This document shows positions 12,614 through 25,251 of a DNA stretch of 64,000 bases, piece after piece. This DNA is from Hysterium pulicare CBS 123377 (Eukaryota > Ascomycota > Dothideomycetes > Hysteriales > Hysteriaceae). The notes beneath the pieces are model-generated. The model was not told the DNA's origin. It made no database searches and saw only the letters and a program-made list of their open reading frames with translations. How positions within the stretch are numbered: the first letter of the stretch is position 1; the number at the start of each line of letters is the position of its first letter. A program made the translations under genes and the position numbers. Where the stretch lies: NCBI GenBank assembly GCA_000467715.1, contig AJFK01001090.1, positions 1 through 64,000 of the forward strand. Direction: 5' to 3'.

Positions 12614-14872
12614 TCATCCTATCGTTGGTATAGGTCCATTCTCATCGATTGACATATTTTCTCCATGTTTAGTTTCGGGTTTCTCCGAGGGCTTCAGTCC
12701 AGACTTCTCCGAACCATTCCCTGACGAAACATGCTTCAACATCGGATGTTTCGCATTGGATAAATCCAGTATACCGAGCTCATTGCCATACTCGGTAACA
12801 GGTATCGACTGGGTTGTGCGGGACCATCTCCCAAACCCCAGCTCCTCGTGCGCTAAACGCTGGAGTTGTAGGATGGATGACATCTTCCACTCGGCTTGCG
12901 CGTATCGTGATTTGTCGCTCAGCCTTCTGTGATATGCCTGGATACCGTCGATTATCTTCTCTAAAGATAGATCTATGATCATCATGACCCCGCCTAAGAT
13001 TAAGATCAGGGCGATTCCTAGAACGTTGAATGAGGAGTAGCGCATGCTAACTATCTTCTACTTTTGCGTCAGTAGGAGAAATATGTAATCAAGCATCAAG
13101 GTTTGAGATCCTCACCTGGTTTCGGCAAAGCGATAAAGCTCCGCTATTGTTAGCAGCCGGAGAACGAAGAAATTGTTCGAGGTCTTGCATCGACGGTCCG
13201 CTTGCAGCTTCTACGAATGTCGATTGTAGAGCAGCTAGGGACGTTGCAAACCAGTTTCTGATCTCAATCTGCCACTGGTTGTCGGGCAGCGGTGACTGTA
13301 CGCCATCATTGAGACCAAACCTCGCGACCAGCGAAGAGGAACCTAGGATTCGGATGACATCGGTGACGCCCGCCGTCTGACGCAAGATTGTATTTGCCCA
13401 TGCCATTTTTTGTAAGTCCACGTCGCTTGTCCAAAGATCCGTCGTAGACTGCATTAGTTTGAACGTGTTGGGAATACCTCTTAGTTGTTCGCATCGTCTA
13501 GCCTCTGGGAGGTTAGGGTTGCAATATTGCTCTTGCCACGAGCAGCCCAGGACACTCGCCGGCTCGTCAAAATAGTACGTCGAGTCGGTTTTGTTGTCGC
13601 CCCAAGCTGAGACTAGCGGAGTGCTGTTTCGGTGGGCCGAAAACCATGGGTCATCGACTGGACCCGAGAATCTGACGAACGGGGCAGTCATATATGTAAG
13701 GAAGACTGATGCATCTGAACGGAATAAATCCGGAATGGGATCAAAGTAACTGAATTGGGAGGAGTCATTACTAGGCCAAATCGCGGTGGAAAGGCTGCGA
13801 GCACTCATTAGTGGATCGATGGGAACGTATATAGTCCACTAGATTGATGTTCTTACCTAACAGTGTAATCCGGTGTAGGAGTATCATAGCTATCACCGCC
13901 AAGATCACGTAAAGTGACAGGCCGAGCGGGGACTTCAAATGTGAAGCCGCCTTCGACGGTGCCATTGTAGATATCTGACTGATATGGCCCGTAGAAGTAA
14001 CGTATCGCGGGCGTGGTGGATGAGTTGGACCCATTGTACTGCTTGCTATAGCCTTTCGTTACCAGGGGTGCGCATTTCATGACACTTCGATACAGGAATC
14101 GGCTTTCGGGCGGTGCATTGATTCCCAGGTGGATGTGACTATCCAGGTAGCCGGTATCTAAGAGAAGGTTATTCGTCTCGCTTAGACACATATGATCTGC
14201 AAATGGACAAGAGGCATTTTGCGTGGTCGTGATTGGTAAGCTGGCTTTCACGTATAGATCACAGTCTTCCTGATTTGAAGCGTTGGTATAGCATTGCAAC
14301 GCGTAGTGGGAATATAGTCTGGTCTGTTGACTGTGATAAGGCAAGAGTAGAGTCAAAAATGCGTCAAACTGATGGTCCGAGAATGCTTCAAGGTAACCGC
14401 AACTCGTGCCAGTCAAAAGGACTTCGTTCGCTGTGTTTGTGGTGACGCGCGAAGAGAATATGCCAGCTACTGCGAATGCACTGCCGACCAATAGCGCGAA
14501 TAGGCATAAGGGGAGCAGTCGGCGATATGGACGTCGGGCTCGCCTGCGCCAAGCAAGGTTCGTCCTCAGGAAAAGGTATGCGCCAGTTTGAGGTGAGTCT
14601 GTGTTTCTAAGTATGGCTTGACGATGATGGTGAAGGCCGTCTCGAGACTTCTCAGTCGAGAAATATCGATGAAGAATAAAGCATGCGATCCGCCAAAAAC
14701 TGGTTCCTGAGGCGCTGACATAGACTGCCAGAAAGGCGATTAGAAGGCCCCCGCTCTCCCGAGTCACAGTAAGGGTGGATCCTTTAAGTCCACCGTAGTT
14801 CCAATTGGTCCAAAATCCGAGGTGGATGTCATAATAATCAGCGCCCGACCTCAAAGCTGGATTCATATTCAT
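12614..14872 (-). CDS. Multi-pass membrane glycoprotein, ascomycete-specific
   Basis: Three exons (14872-13857, 13794-13116, 13057-12614) encode 712 aa; both introns (62 and 58 bp) are GT-AG and phase-consistent. Hydrophobic segments occur near residues 40-75 (GGLLIAFLAVYVSASG), 120-145 (LLPLCLFALLVGSAFAVAG) and 560-590 (VLGIALILILGGVMMI). Between the second and third lies a large segment rich in N-x-S/T sequons and cysteines, which suggests an extracytosolic glycosylated domain, with a polar cytosolic tail of about 110 residues. I recognise it as a type of uncharacterised protein common in ascomycetes (GLKGSTLTVTRESGGLL near the N-terminus is typical) but can assign no function. Not obviously homologous to the membrane protein at 56174. 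Confidence 0.8.
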
Positions 14873-15477
14873 TTCCAGTAGGATTCAGTAAATTTGCAAC
14901 AGATGAGACGGAAGCTAGAAGATGAGACTAGGACGTAGGGCAAGTTAGAACAAAATAAAAGCCACCAAAGTCTTGTCTTACCTCAAATATGTCATACAAG
15001 TCTTTCGAAAAGTTTAGCCGGAACGCTCAATCCGTAGGAAGAATGCCTCTCAGTTAATTGCGATATGGCGATCGGTGAGATGCCATTCGCTGGATGTTGA
15101 TTGGATATGCATATACGGTGTTAGTGGCAGCTGTCAGCCCGCGTTCCCGTCCCGATGATTTGGTCAGACCCTGTTTGAACCCTCGAATGTCGGAGGGATC
15201 GACTGTGGTCGACAATGGGCATTTTTAGAACCTATAGATCCAAGGCCGCGCATGTGCAGAATGAGAAAGCTGGTTGTCTGCTGTTGTAGCAGTCTATATA
15301 GGCCTCGTAGGTAGAATCCTGATTGATACCATTAGTCATTCATTACATTATCCACATCCGTCACTTATTCCTCTTTCACCCATCTTCAATCCGTATTCTT
15401 TTCCAGTCCGAATCACCTCATTATATATCCAAGCGTCCTTTCACAACTTTCAGTATCCAAACACCTCCCATACCTCT
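14873..15477. other. Intergenic
   Basis: Upstream region of the membrane protein and downstream of the M28 peptidase. A CT-rich stretch at about 15340-15470 overlaps the 3' side of the peptidase. No gene seen. Confidence 0.5.
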
Positions 15478-18083
15478 TCACGTCTTAAGTATATTCGCAG
15501 CAACCAAAATCCCCGCCGCTGTCTTCCCCACCCACGTCTGCGCCAGAGTAAAGTTTCCCGCCTCCACAGCCTCTGTGACACCAGGAAAAGTTACAGGCGC
15601 ATACCCCGTATCAAGTCCCGGAGCAAAGATCAAGTGTCTGTAGAACTCGCGCCCAGGTAGTCCACCTTGGCTAGTGAAACCACGGGAGAAGTCTCTCGCC
15701 TTCTGATTCACGACTTTAAGCAGGGCCGAGTCCGAAGTTGATAGGGCGAGTGTGCGGAGAGCGTTGAACTGCTCGGCATAGCTTGAAAATGTAGATATGG
15801 CAGATGTGAGTTCCGAGAGATCTAACGTGGTATTTGCAGAGGAGATAGCCTCTTTCAGATCCGACAAGTAGGATTCCATTTCCGAGATATATCCTGTGGG
15901 CTCAAGAGGCACAGATGCATCATTTACAAGATGATAGAGGAGAAGACTAAGGTATTGCCCAATGGCTTTGTGTGTCACAAACCCGGGATCTCCATAAGTA
16001 GTCATCCAATGTTCGGAATCGTAGTCTGAGTGATAGTGATAAACGGGGTCGTTTGCCCCGCCGCCAGCTCCAACGTCAAGAGCTCCGATCCCGCGGTGCA
16101 GAAAAGAGGTATAGTCGCTCCCGCTACCAAGAACGCCGATCTCGCCTTCGGTTTCGGAGTACCATACGTCGTACATGGTTTGATTGGTTGTGCCTCGGTA
16201 GGGGTATATGACTTTTTTCATGATGGATGTGGCTATTTCGTGTAAATCTGGCGTTGCATCGAGCTCTGGGATTGGACCCGACACAGCGATGTCGACGTTG
16301 AGATAGGAGACAGCGGCTCCGGAAAGCCAAGGGATGAATTCTTCGACCCATTCGGTGCTGGATGCGTAAGCTTTATGGCGGATTTCTCGATGGGTTGAGC
16401 AGCTTACCTTCCAACAAGGCCATACTCTTCGGCGTCCCAATTGCAGAGAACGATAGTCCGAGTAGGTTTCCAACCTGTTGCTAGGAGCTTACCAAATGCT
16501 TTGGAGAGCTCGACTAGAACGGCTGTGCCACTGTTGGGATCCGCTGCCAATAATTAGTACAAGGATAGAAAGAAATAAGTTGTTGGCAACTCACCGGCTC
16601 CTCCAACAATCCATGCATCTCGGTGGTTTCCAAGAATAATCACCTCATCCTGATTAGTGCCATTAATGATACCTATCGCATCCCAAATGTAGGTGTACTT
16701 GTCTTCCATTACGTTGCTCATCGAAAGCTTGACCCCAGAGGCTGGTCCAGTACTATAGGTAACATCTGGTATCTTTCCTATCCATCTGGTACGATTTACC
16801 TCTTCTCCGCTCGGCCCATGACCGTTCAAAGCCTGTAATATAGGCTTCGCTTCGATCCATGAGATTGGTAAGGAGGGAATGTGAGGAATACTTTCACTCA
16901 TGTCTGCCCTCGGTGAGTTCTCTCGGGATGGATACCCTGGGGTCGATGGATCACCTAATTTTAATTAGTTTCATTCCTAAGACGAGCTTCTTCGAGAGTA
17001 ATTCTAACCTGGGTATGTGGACAGAAACTGCACGCTCCCTCGTTGAACACTAGTTGGGTTCCTAGCCGGTCTGGAGGTCAAATCAGCAACGGACCCCGCC
17101 TCTGTACTTTCCTCGAAGCATAATGGGGATTACATCAGAATCTCTAGTAAACAATCCAACCTACCCATTGGGATATGCAACAAACCCATTTGCTTCAGTT
17201 ACATTGCCATCGTCGCCTGGATCGGTGAAGATCACACATCCGATCATCCCATGCTCCTGTGCGTTCTTAACCTTCAAACCGCGGAACGGTCCCCCGTATT
17301 TGGCAAGCGCAATCTTGCCTTCTAGTTCAATTCCGAGAGCCTTGACACGTGCGAAGTCGACTTGCTGGCCCCTCCCTTTGCTATCCATTAGACAGCCCAG
17401 GTTCAGCAAAGGGTCACGTGATTGGACTTACCAACATAGACATATTCGGCAGAAGCATTGCCTGTGAACGAATATCCGTGGAATGTCGGAATGCGATTGG
17501 AATAGCTGCATTAGGATCAGCAAAGCGTTGGTGGTCAAGGTTCGCGCGACGCTGCTATCGGAAATCGCCTGTAGTTACCTTGTTGTATCATCTGCTGCGA
17601 GCACTGCTTCTTCGAGTGATGGAGTATATGTGCTTCCGTTCGCCCAAGAGAGCTCCATCGTATGAGAAACAGGATAGTTTAAAAACACATCTAAACCTTT
17701 CAGTTAGATGATCCAACGCCCGAAAGGTAGAACGAACAGTAATCGTCCAGTCTGGATGTAAAGCCAAATTCTGCAAATCTATCGGCGGTAAACTGAGCCA
17801 TGGACTTATTCTATGCAGTTGTTAGATAGGCTACTATGAAGGATGGTTTGGTGAGACGAACAGTTCCCGCAACGTGAGCTCCATGTGTATAATAATAGGA
17901 CCAAGTACCAATGCTGGTAGTATCAAAAGAGCCCGCAAGAATCTGTTCATTTGAGTCTAAGACTGGAGGAAATTGTACGACATTCTGTCGCTTCGTGAAG
18001 CTTGTGCGATGACGATGGGCTGTGCGCTCTCGTAAGCATGCTTGAGCGCCAATTGCACCAAGGAGAAATAAATAGCGCTTCAT
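15478..18083 (-). CDS. M28 zinc carboxypeptidase, glutamate carboxypeptidase II-like
   Basis: Nine exons (18083-17862, 17810-17738, 17690-17579, 17505-17432, 17375-17165, 17106-17009, 16954-16595, 16543-16408, 16357-15478) make 721 aa, with all phases closing. An N-terminal signal peptide ([16 protein letters not shown]) points to secretion or the vacuole. The domains are a protease-associated insert ([10 protein letters not shown]...DPGDDG), the M28 metallopeptidase core and a helical dimerisation domain at the C-terminus. Zinc and catalytic residues are visible: ILGNHRDAW (His), ADPNSGTA (Asp), NWDAEEYGL (catalytic Glu-Glu), LNVDIA (Asp) and YHYHSDYD (His). It should remove C-terminal Glu/Asp or other residues from peptides. 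Two donors are GTTCGT, weak but supported by the protein alignment. Confidence 0.92.
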
Positions 18084-18833
18084 GGTATGATGATGTTGCT
18101 AGCTTGTCCATGTACATTGATAGGAAAAAAGACCAAAGGAATATTTAAAGTAAAGGAAGAGCACGCGGCATCAGGATATGATGTGATTCCGAGTGTGATT
18201 CGGAGTTACAAGAGTGACAAGGTAGAAATACGGTACGTCAAGGATAGAGATGCTCAATTGATGCGAACCACGGCAGATCCTGTCACGAATGAAGGTTTTG
18301 ATAGGATCCATCTTCCTTCGCCAAGTAATTCAGGCTGTTTGTGGCAGGTCATATATACATTGCTGCGGGGGATGGCTCTTCGCTGCTTGGCATTCATCAT
18401 GGAGGGATTTCCGATAAGACGACATGCTTCGTATCCGGGTGCCTGCCACATGCTTCGTATCCAGGCTTCTCTCTTGAAAAGAATGCGAGATACATATGCA
18501 GCCACATGACATTGTGTGGTAGCATATGAGGGTTTGAATTCGCGTTTTGACGCTGCTTCCATCATGACTTTGGCTATAACGAGCTAGACCTAGTTGGTAC
18601 TAGCTTCTGACATCACTTTGCATCCTGGATAGTTTGCGCCTTGCGCGCCTTTATCTGCATGGAAACAACAACCTTTGGAACTAGTATGCCGGAACGTGTA
18701 CGATGTTCTAGAATATCATCCGAAACATACCCCAAGTCTTCATTCAGTAAGGGAGTAAGACATCCTCCTTCAGAACTGGCACTCAGCAAACATGACCATC
18801 TTTCACCTCAATCGGCATTGATCCATAGCAGAT
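18084..18833. other. Intergenic, promoter of the M28 peptidase
   Basis: Holds a direct repeat of ACATGCTTCGTATCC at 18422 and 18448 (26-bp period) about 340 bp upstream of the peptidase start. No supported gene. Confidence 0.45.
18422..18462. repeat. Short direct repeat
   Basis: ACATGCTTCGTATCC occurs twice, 26 bp apart, upstream of the M28 peptidase. Function unknown. Confidence 0.5.
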
Positions 18834-19272
18834 ATGACAGAGCCTTCACGTAAGCGACGTCATATCGATGACGGGCCAACCGATCCAACATCGATTGAGA
18901 GAGCCAGGAGAACAGCCCGCACAAGGATGGACAGACTATTTCACAAGGGAAGGATGGAGAACTACTGTCTCTTGGAGACATGGTGGAACTCCTAGAGCTA
19001 GAAGAGCTTCGTAACATCTTGTTCGCTGAAGCTCAGCGAGTTGAGAACGTAGCCAAATCAACTGCGAGCTCGCCCACAGTCCCGGCAAGCATGCAGTCTC
19101 TTTCGAGCAGTTTTCGGATATGCTTGAGGTGCCACCCGCACACCCAGGACATTATGGGCGAATAGCTATGGCAAACTGGGACGACGACTGGGACAGTGCA
19201 ATGGAAGAGTTATTGTCGCAAGTGGGACCAAATCTTCATGGGCCACAAAGCAAAACGCTCTCTCCGCTCTGA
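18834..19272 (+). CDS. Possible small acidic protein, unrecognised
   Basis: A three-exon model closes in phase: 18834-18849, 18900-19048, 19111-19272, with introns GTAAGC...TTGAG and GTAGCC...AGCAG, giving 108 aa. The product has a leucine/glutamate-rich helix (GDMVELLELEELRNILFAEA) and an acidic Trp-containing tail (WDDDWDSAMEELL). The coding look of exons 2 and 3 and the good first donor support it; the 16-nt first exon is the weak point, and a longer upstream structure is possible. I recognise no family. It could also be the remnant of a larger gene. Confidence 0.42.
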
Positions 19273-20370
19273 GAGTTCGAGCCAAGCAATTGGAACGAAC
19301 CGGTGATTATAGGATGTTACAGTAGAAAGTCAGACAGGGCATGCGCGTCGAAGCCAGCAAGTCGTAAGTGCATCTACTCACGAAATTGCCGTTCATCGTG
19401 CACTGACAATGTCAGAACTGTTGAAAGAAAGCAACAATGACGCTCAATCTCACAGCCCCAACTCAAACGAGAATCGCGAATGGACACTAGGTCACACCTT
19501 CAGTCTCCGAGCTTTGCACCCAAATAAGCCCCCGAAGAACAGTGCAAACGCTCCGGACACATAAACCACACGATTCCATACATTGTTCGATTAGTTTTTC
19601 TATTCTAAAAGCGACCTTTAAAGCACAACCTGCACAGAACTCCCCGTTTAGCGCCCTGGCGAGACCCTCTGGGCATTTGTTACTAACTTGCGGGCCGCTA
19701 ACGGAGACGAGTGGTAAGAACAGAGAAACCGTAGAAATTGAGAATGGACACACCGAGCCACGGCACCAGCCAAGGATCGTAGTGTTTCCCCTAAGGATAT
19801 ATAGCTTCCCTATAAATAGTGAAATAGAACAGTCTGCATTGGCCTTGGCCGAACCTAGGGATTTTTATCGTAATTTAAACGAAAAGTGATAAGAATAAAA
19901 GTACATACAAGTTAGCGTGCTAAGCTACATATAGAAGTTCAAAAGCGCACAGATTACGGACTTTGTAGTTAGAAGCCGGGACTGAGACCGTGGCGTTACC
20001 CAGTGCCTAGAGATTATTTCGAGGTCATAAGCGATATTTAGTGGCGTAACTGATATTCTGTGTGCCCTGCTTGGTGAACATACCCAGGTATGGTTGACAG
20101 GATCGATTACTGTGGCTTGATTGTGGCGTAGAAACAGCGCTAGACCTTTCTTGACTCTCGGATTTGTTGGACAAGGATGCCGGTCCACCAATCTGCAGGA
20201 TAAACACGTCAGTTTGAGAGTCAAACGCTCCTCCAACAAGACCTCCTCACCTTCCATACTAACCACTAACCTCCACAGCTTTAGCTATCTTCGATCGTGT
20301 ATATCATCACTCCATACTTCCTTCTTCATGTATATCTTGCCAATTTCAGAAACCTATCCCAGACGTCATC
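19273..20370. other. Intergenic, upstream of KAR9
   Basis: About 1.1 kb. Frames at 19487-19889 on both strands lack family features. The last 250 bp, CT-rich, is the probable KAR9 promoter/leader. Confidence 0.5.
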
Positions 20371-23366
20371 ATGGACCCGCTGTCAAGCCCCACGCGTTTC
20401 CTTCCTCCCATTTCTCCAAGGCGTGCTGCTTCTCCAGCCATGTCACCGAGACGGCTGGGAAGATCGCACCTCAGCTCTGAAGATAGCTTCCGCGATCTTT
20501 CACCGACGGCCACCTTCCGCGCCTTTACCGAAAAGCCGATTCCTTACGATACCACCGTCGACGAATTCAAGATCTTTACTTGCATCGAGAATCTGACACC
20601 AGCAGAGAAGGACTTGGGTACTAGAGTGTCTAAGGCTGCCCAGCGACTGAAGAGCTGGTGTCGCGAGATCGAGCAATGGGGTTGGACGGGGACATTCGAG
20701 CAGCCCAGCGAAGAATATCGGGAGAAACGAAGGATGAGCGTGGAGGGACACATTAGGGAACATGTGAAAGATGCACCAAATGCCGTGGATCATCAAGTTG
20801 CTCCTTTGGAATACTGGGGATCTTTACTGTCCGTGGAGGTTGAGGCGCATGAGGCCCGTCTGGATGAAATTGCTGATGAGCTAGCTGCACTGGACATCGA
20901 AGATCTCAAGGCACATCTTTTGGATATACATGGCCCGAACAGATCAAGACCTTCATCCAGCTACGAAGCTAAGCAGCGTAGCATCCACCTCCTTGACGAT
21001 TTCTCAATTCTCATAACTCAGACCCTACTCCAAGCGCTTCCCTACCACTCGCAACTGAAACAACATCTTAATACATGGACAGCTCGAATATATGTCCTCC
21101 GCGAATCTTCCCGATACCAAAGCGATCTTGATATTGCACAGAAAGCAATGAAGCTGGGTTGGGATGCAATTGAACCTCCTACAGAACCGGAGTTGTCCGA
21201 CTCAGCGTTCAACACGTGGAAGGAAGCCATTGCCACAATATCGGAAGTTCTACAGAGCAAAGTGGTAGACCTGGGACAACAGCTAGATAGTATGCTCGAT
21301 ACATTGGAGGGTCGCGAGGATACACTGCCAGATGAATGGATAGACGTGTTCGAAGCTCTCGAAGCAGATCATGGTCGATGGGCATCCGAGTCCCGAAGAA
21401 GGATTCTGGATGTTGATATTCATCGGATGAAATCTTTATCACGGCCGACTCCCGGCCCAGCAATAAAGCCGAACGCATCTACAAAGGGTATCGACTTCGA
21501 TGATATGCATACTGGCCAGGTTGAGTTTCCAGTCGCAGGCAATACGCAACCGAATGGGACGATACCTGGTCACAATAATATCCAGGAAAAGCCCACGAAA
21601 TCTAGATCTCTTGAACCGGATTTCGCCGCTTCAAATGGCTCATTCAAGCCTTCTACAGCGGTCGTAGAGGATGTTCCCCAATTAGTTGCGCCAAAGACAA
21701 CTACGAAGGAAAATGAACCAACCGTACCAGCATTTGACCAACTTGGTAACGATGAGCAGGATATGGAACAAACATTGGGCGACAAGAATGACATGAACGG
21801 AGAAGGCGACGACACTGTCATACACGATGAATCGGCTCCTTCATTTATCAGACGGGCATCTGTCACCTCTATCGGCAGTTTCTCAAGAGGACAGGTTTGT
21901 TCAGCCCGACCCATCACCTGATGAGTTCACTAATCATATTCTAGGTGAAATCCATTAACATTCGATCAAAGAGCAGTTCTTCCTCTTCGATTGCCGCGTT
22001 GAGCCGCGATCGCCGAACCTCTAGTCTCCCGCCAGCATCGCCAATCAGCACAGACCTGCCCGCCTTCGAAAGTTCCAGTACGCCAACAACAGCCCCAGGA
22101 AGTCGAACGTCCTCGCCTGCTTTGCCTGAATACATCCCAGATCGACCAGAAACTCCTCAAACCCGAACTCGGGGTGACAGTATCGAGTCCGTGTCATCAA
22201 ACCTTTCATTTGCTTCAAGCCCACCCAGCATTATTGAAGATTCGCCTTCCATTCGCAACGTTACCAATCGTCCATCAAAAGCACCGCATCCCCCTCTCAA
22301 CTCAGCAATGATGAAGCGACGTCCCTTAAAGATTGTCAAAGACTCCGCGTTGGATGCTCAACCACCTTGGCCACCTAGTAAATTCGCTCAGAAGTCATCT
22401 ACTAATGACCACGGCATCGCCGACTTCGACCGCAAGATTAGCGACATCATCGACACAATACCTATGGCCATCCGTTTGACATCCCTTCCAGACGACGAGC
22501 AACCAGGAATCAAGGCCACTCGCAGCGTATCTGGCAGCACCATCAGCAACCGTTCACACCTGCGCGCTAATCGGACCGTCAATGGCATCAAGTCTCCGGA
22601 GCTTACTCTATCACCTGTGAAGCAAGATTTCGACACCTCTTCGAATCGCTCAGGCGCAACTAGTCGCAATCACGGCCGTGATAATGATATCCGACTCTAC
22701 CATCTCAATCAGCCCGGTCGCGAACACCCGATTAAACTATTCATCCGCCGCGTCGGTGAGAATAACGAACGGCTAATGGTGAGAGTGGGTGGAGGGTGGG
22801 CCGACCTTGGAGAGTACCTAAGACAGTACGCCGGACATCATACCCTCCGAACTACGAGCGAAGGCAAATTCGAAGTCATTGGTCTTGAAGGTAAAGGTAT
22901 TGGGGATGGTAACTCTCCGAGGCCTGGTAGCGCTTTAGGCAAAACCACCAGCGCAAATAATACGCCGGCCAAAGTTGTGATTGGAAGTGGCCGTGACAGC
23001 GCTTTGGGACATCAAACTGTAAATACGCCAACTATCACTAGCACACCCGCCGCCATCGCCGAAAGCTCGCAGCCCTCGACCGGATCATCACGCCACTCAT
23101 GGACGGGCAACGAAGTCGGTCTCGCGGGACCGAAGGCTAAGAAACTTGACCTAAGCGGCGAGAAACTAGAATGGATCGAGAAAATGACAAACGAAGCCAG
23201 AAGAGTCAGCGGACATGCTCCGAAACCAGAAGATGCCACTTCATCTCCTCCTAAAAAGGGTAATGGTCGCGAAAGCAGAGCCAAAGGGGAGTTTGTCGAT
23301 CTGGGCAAGGTCGGTGGAACAAAGAGGGTATTTTTGAGGCGTGGTAGTCTTGGTGGTGAGCATTGA
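20371..23366 (+). CDS. kar9: KAR9-like spindle-orientation protein with GAR domain
   Basis: Two exons, 20371-21894 and 21945-23366, with an intron of 50 bp (GTTTGT...TCTAG), make 981 aa. The N-terminal third matches the KAR9 family: a Pro/Ser-rich start, then a long helical domain (about residues 50-350, including LTPAEKDLGTRVSKAAQRLK). The middle is a Ser/Pro/Arg-rich disordered region with SxIP-like serine-proline content. Near the C-terminus (about residues 750-815) there is a GAR/GAS2-like microtubule-binding domain (RLYHLNQPGREHPIKLFIRR...VRVGGGWADLGEYL), as found in filamentous-fungal KAR9 but absent from the yeast protein. By family it links plus-end EB1/Bim1 on cytoplasmic microtubules to myosin transport, orienting nuclei and spindles. 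Complete, with no defects. Confidence 0.88.
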
Positions 23367-25251
23367 GCCAAGTTGAGCCATCCACTAGTGGATCGATCGT
23401 AGCGTGGGGCCCTTTCCGATGCATAGCGTGGGCGTTTAGGGTATCTTGAACACCTTTTTCATTTCCGATTCCTTGGATTCCTTGGATTCCTTGTATTCGA
23501 CTTTCCTTTTCCTTGTCACCAGAAGATACCTTGGTATAGATTGGATCTCACGATTGGAACGACTCACGGCTTATCATGCATACACATACATCCTTACTTT
23601 TGACAAGAAGGACAACAGCGCTTTCTCTGGCTTGGTTTCTCATCATTTGTTTAATTTGGATATGTAGCTTAGTTGTTTTGTAATAATTCCCTTTTTACCT
23701 TCGATACAAACTTCCAATGCCTCGATCTTTCTGCCTGAAGTCCCATCACATGTGCTTATCTCACCGCCTCACACTCCCATTACCCTAATGGTGTATCTAT
23801 ATAAACCTCCATCCCCTCCCCAAAACTATGTTTCTTTTTACCACAAAATATCCGCTCCACATCAAGACTATGTCAAATATTACATGATGTGACGAGCTTG
23901 AGCCTGTCTCCAACCAGCTCAGTTGGGTAGTGTATTATGGCTTGGAATCTGCTCAGGATCTGACAGGATTCGAGTTTATGGCTCTCCTTGTGAGACTTCA
24001 AAAGAGAAAGGATTGTTGACCATGGATTGCTTGGAGACTGCCGGGACAGGAGGTCAAAATCTTGGGGGTTTGTGCTCATGGGGTTGGATCTGGGTCGGGG
24101 TCAGAGTTGGAAAGGAAGAGGGGCAAGTTGGGAAGGGTTGGGAGTAAGCGGGTGGTGGTGAAATTCGTTATTTAGAATAATGAAGATCTCCTCTCGCAGA
24201 TCCATTTCCCCAGGTCTTTCCTCGCCAGCAATCATCCACCCCAATCCTCAACGTACCAACCCCCTCCATCTCCACCTCAAGTCCGGGCCAGCTCCGCAGG
24301 ATCCATACTAATCTTCCACCCTGTATGTTGGATTCCCTCCACTACTAGGAGTTTCTATTGAGGATAGAGGTCTCTTCGTTTTCATACGCGTTTATATATA
24401 GCCATGGACATGATCCTAACCCATTAGTCAGCATCCAGCTCCGGAAAGGAAGAAGTCTCCACCGTAATCGGCTCTGTGGCGGATATAAAATGCTCTTCGA
24501 ACCCTACACCATCATCTTCCCACTACATTCTCGACTTAACGAACCATCGCCTGCAAAGAGGCAAAAACTTCGTCGCGCTCTCTGACTGTTGAACCACAAG
24601 GTTCAGGAACGTCAAATGGAGTGAGCTTGTGGTCTATACAATAGACCAATACCGCGAAATGGGTGTCGTGGTAGCGGAAGAGGCAGAGTTCAGTCTGTTA
24701 GTTGGAAGCCGTACTTCCTTGATGAAGGATATTGTTCGGTTGATATAGCCCTTCATCACTGTTTGCTGCTGAAGTTTGCTTATAGGACTAGAATATTCCG
24801 GGCTCGTGGGAAGGATTAGGGCAGCATACCGCTATGGTGATGGTGTGCTCGATTAGGAGTTTGAGATGAAGAACGTCTGCGTAGAATGAAAAGGTTGGCG
24901 AAAATGTCATTTGAAGGGTAGGGCCCTCAAAGCAATCGGCTTGTCTCTCTAGTTTAGAAGTCTTGTAGATAAAAGCACAAAAATTCTGAAAGTTCTCGAT
25001 CTCATCAGTCACGTGCAGCCATCCCTGACTGGTCCAGGGAAATTTAGATCATCAAACGCCACAACCAATCCCAGCGCGACGGCCATGTTCAACCTCATTC
25101 CACACCAGGGTCATGTTTCAACAGCCACATGATCCCCTGATGGTGGCAACCATGTTTTATCGCGACCTCAAAAGGGTTGCATGGCCACTTTGCTTGTCCG
25201 ACCTCTCGCTCGCACACCAACTCTGTTGCAGGTGAAAGAATACCGAGCGAA
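23367..25251. other. Intergenic, 1.9 kb
   Basis: Contains a triplicated TTGGATTCC run (from about 23470) in the KAR9 3' region and a TATA box with CT-rich sequence at about 23790-23830. Short frames only; no supported gene. Confidence 0.45.

Noticed and set aside
15478-18083. M28 peptidase as a broken gene
   Set aside because: Nine exons with consistent phase restore every zinc ligand.
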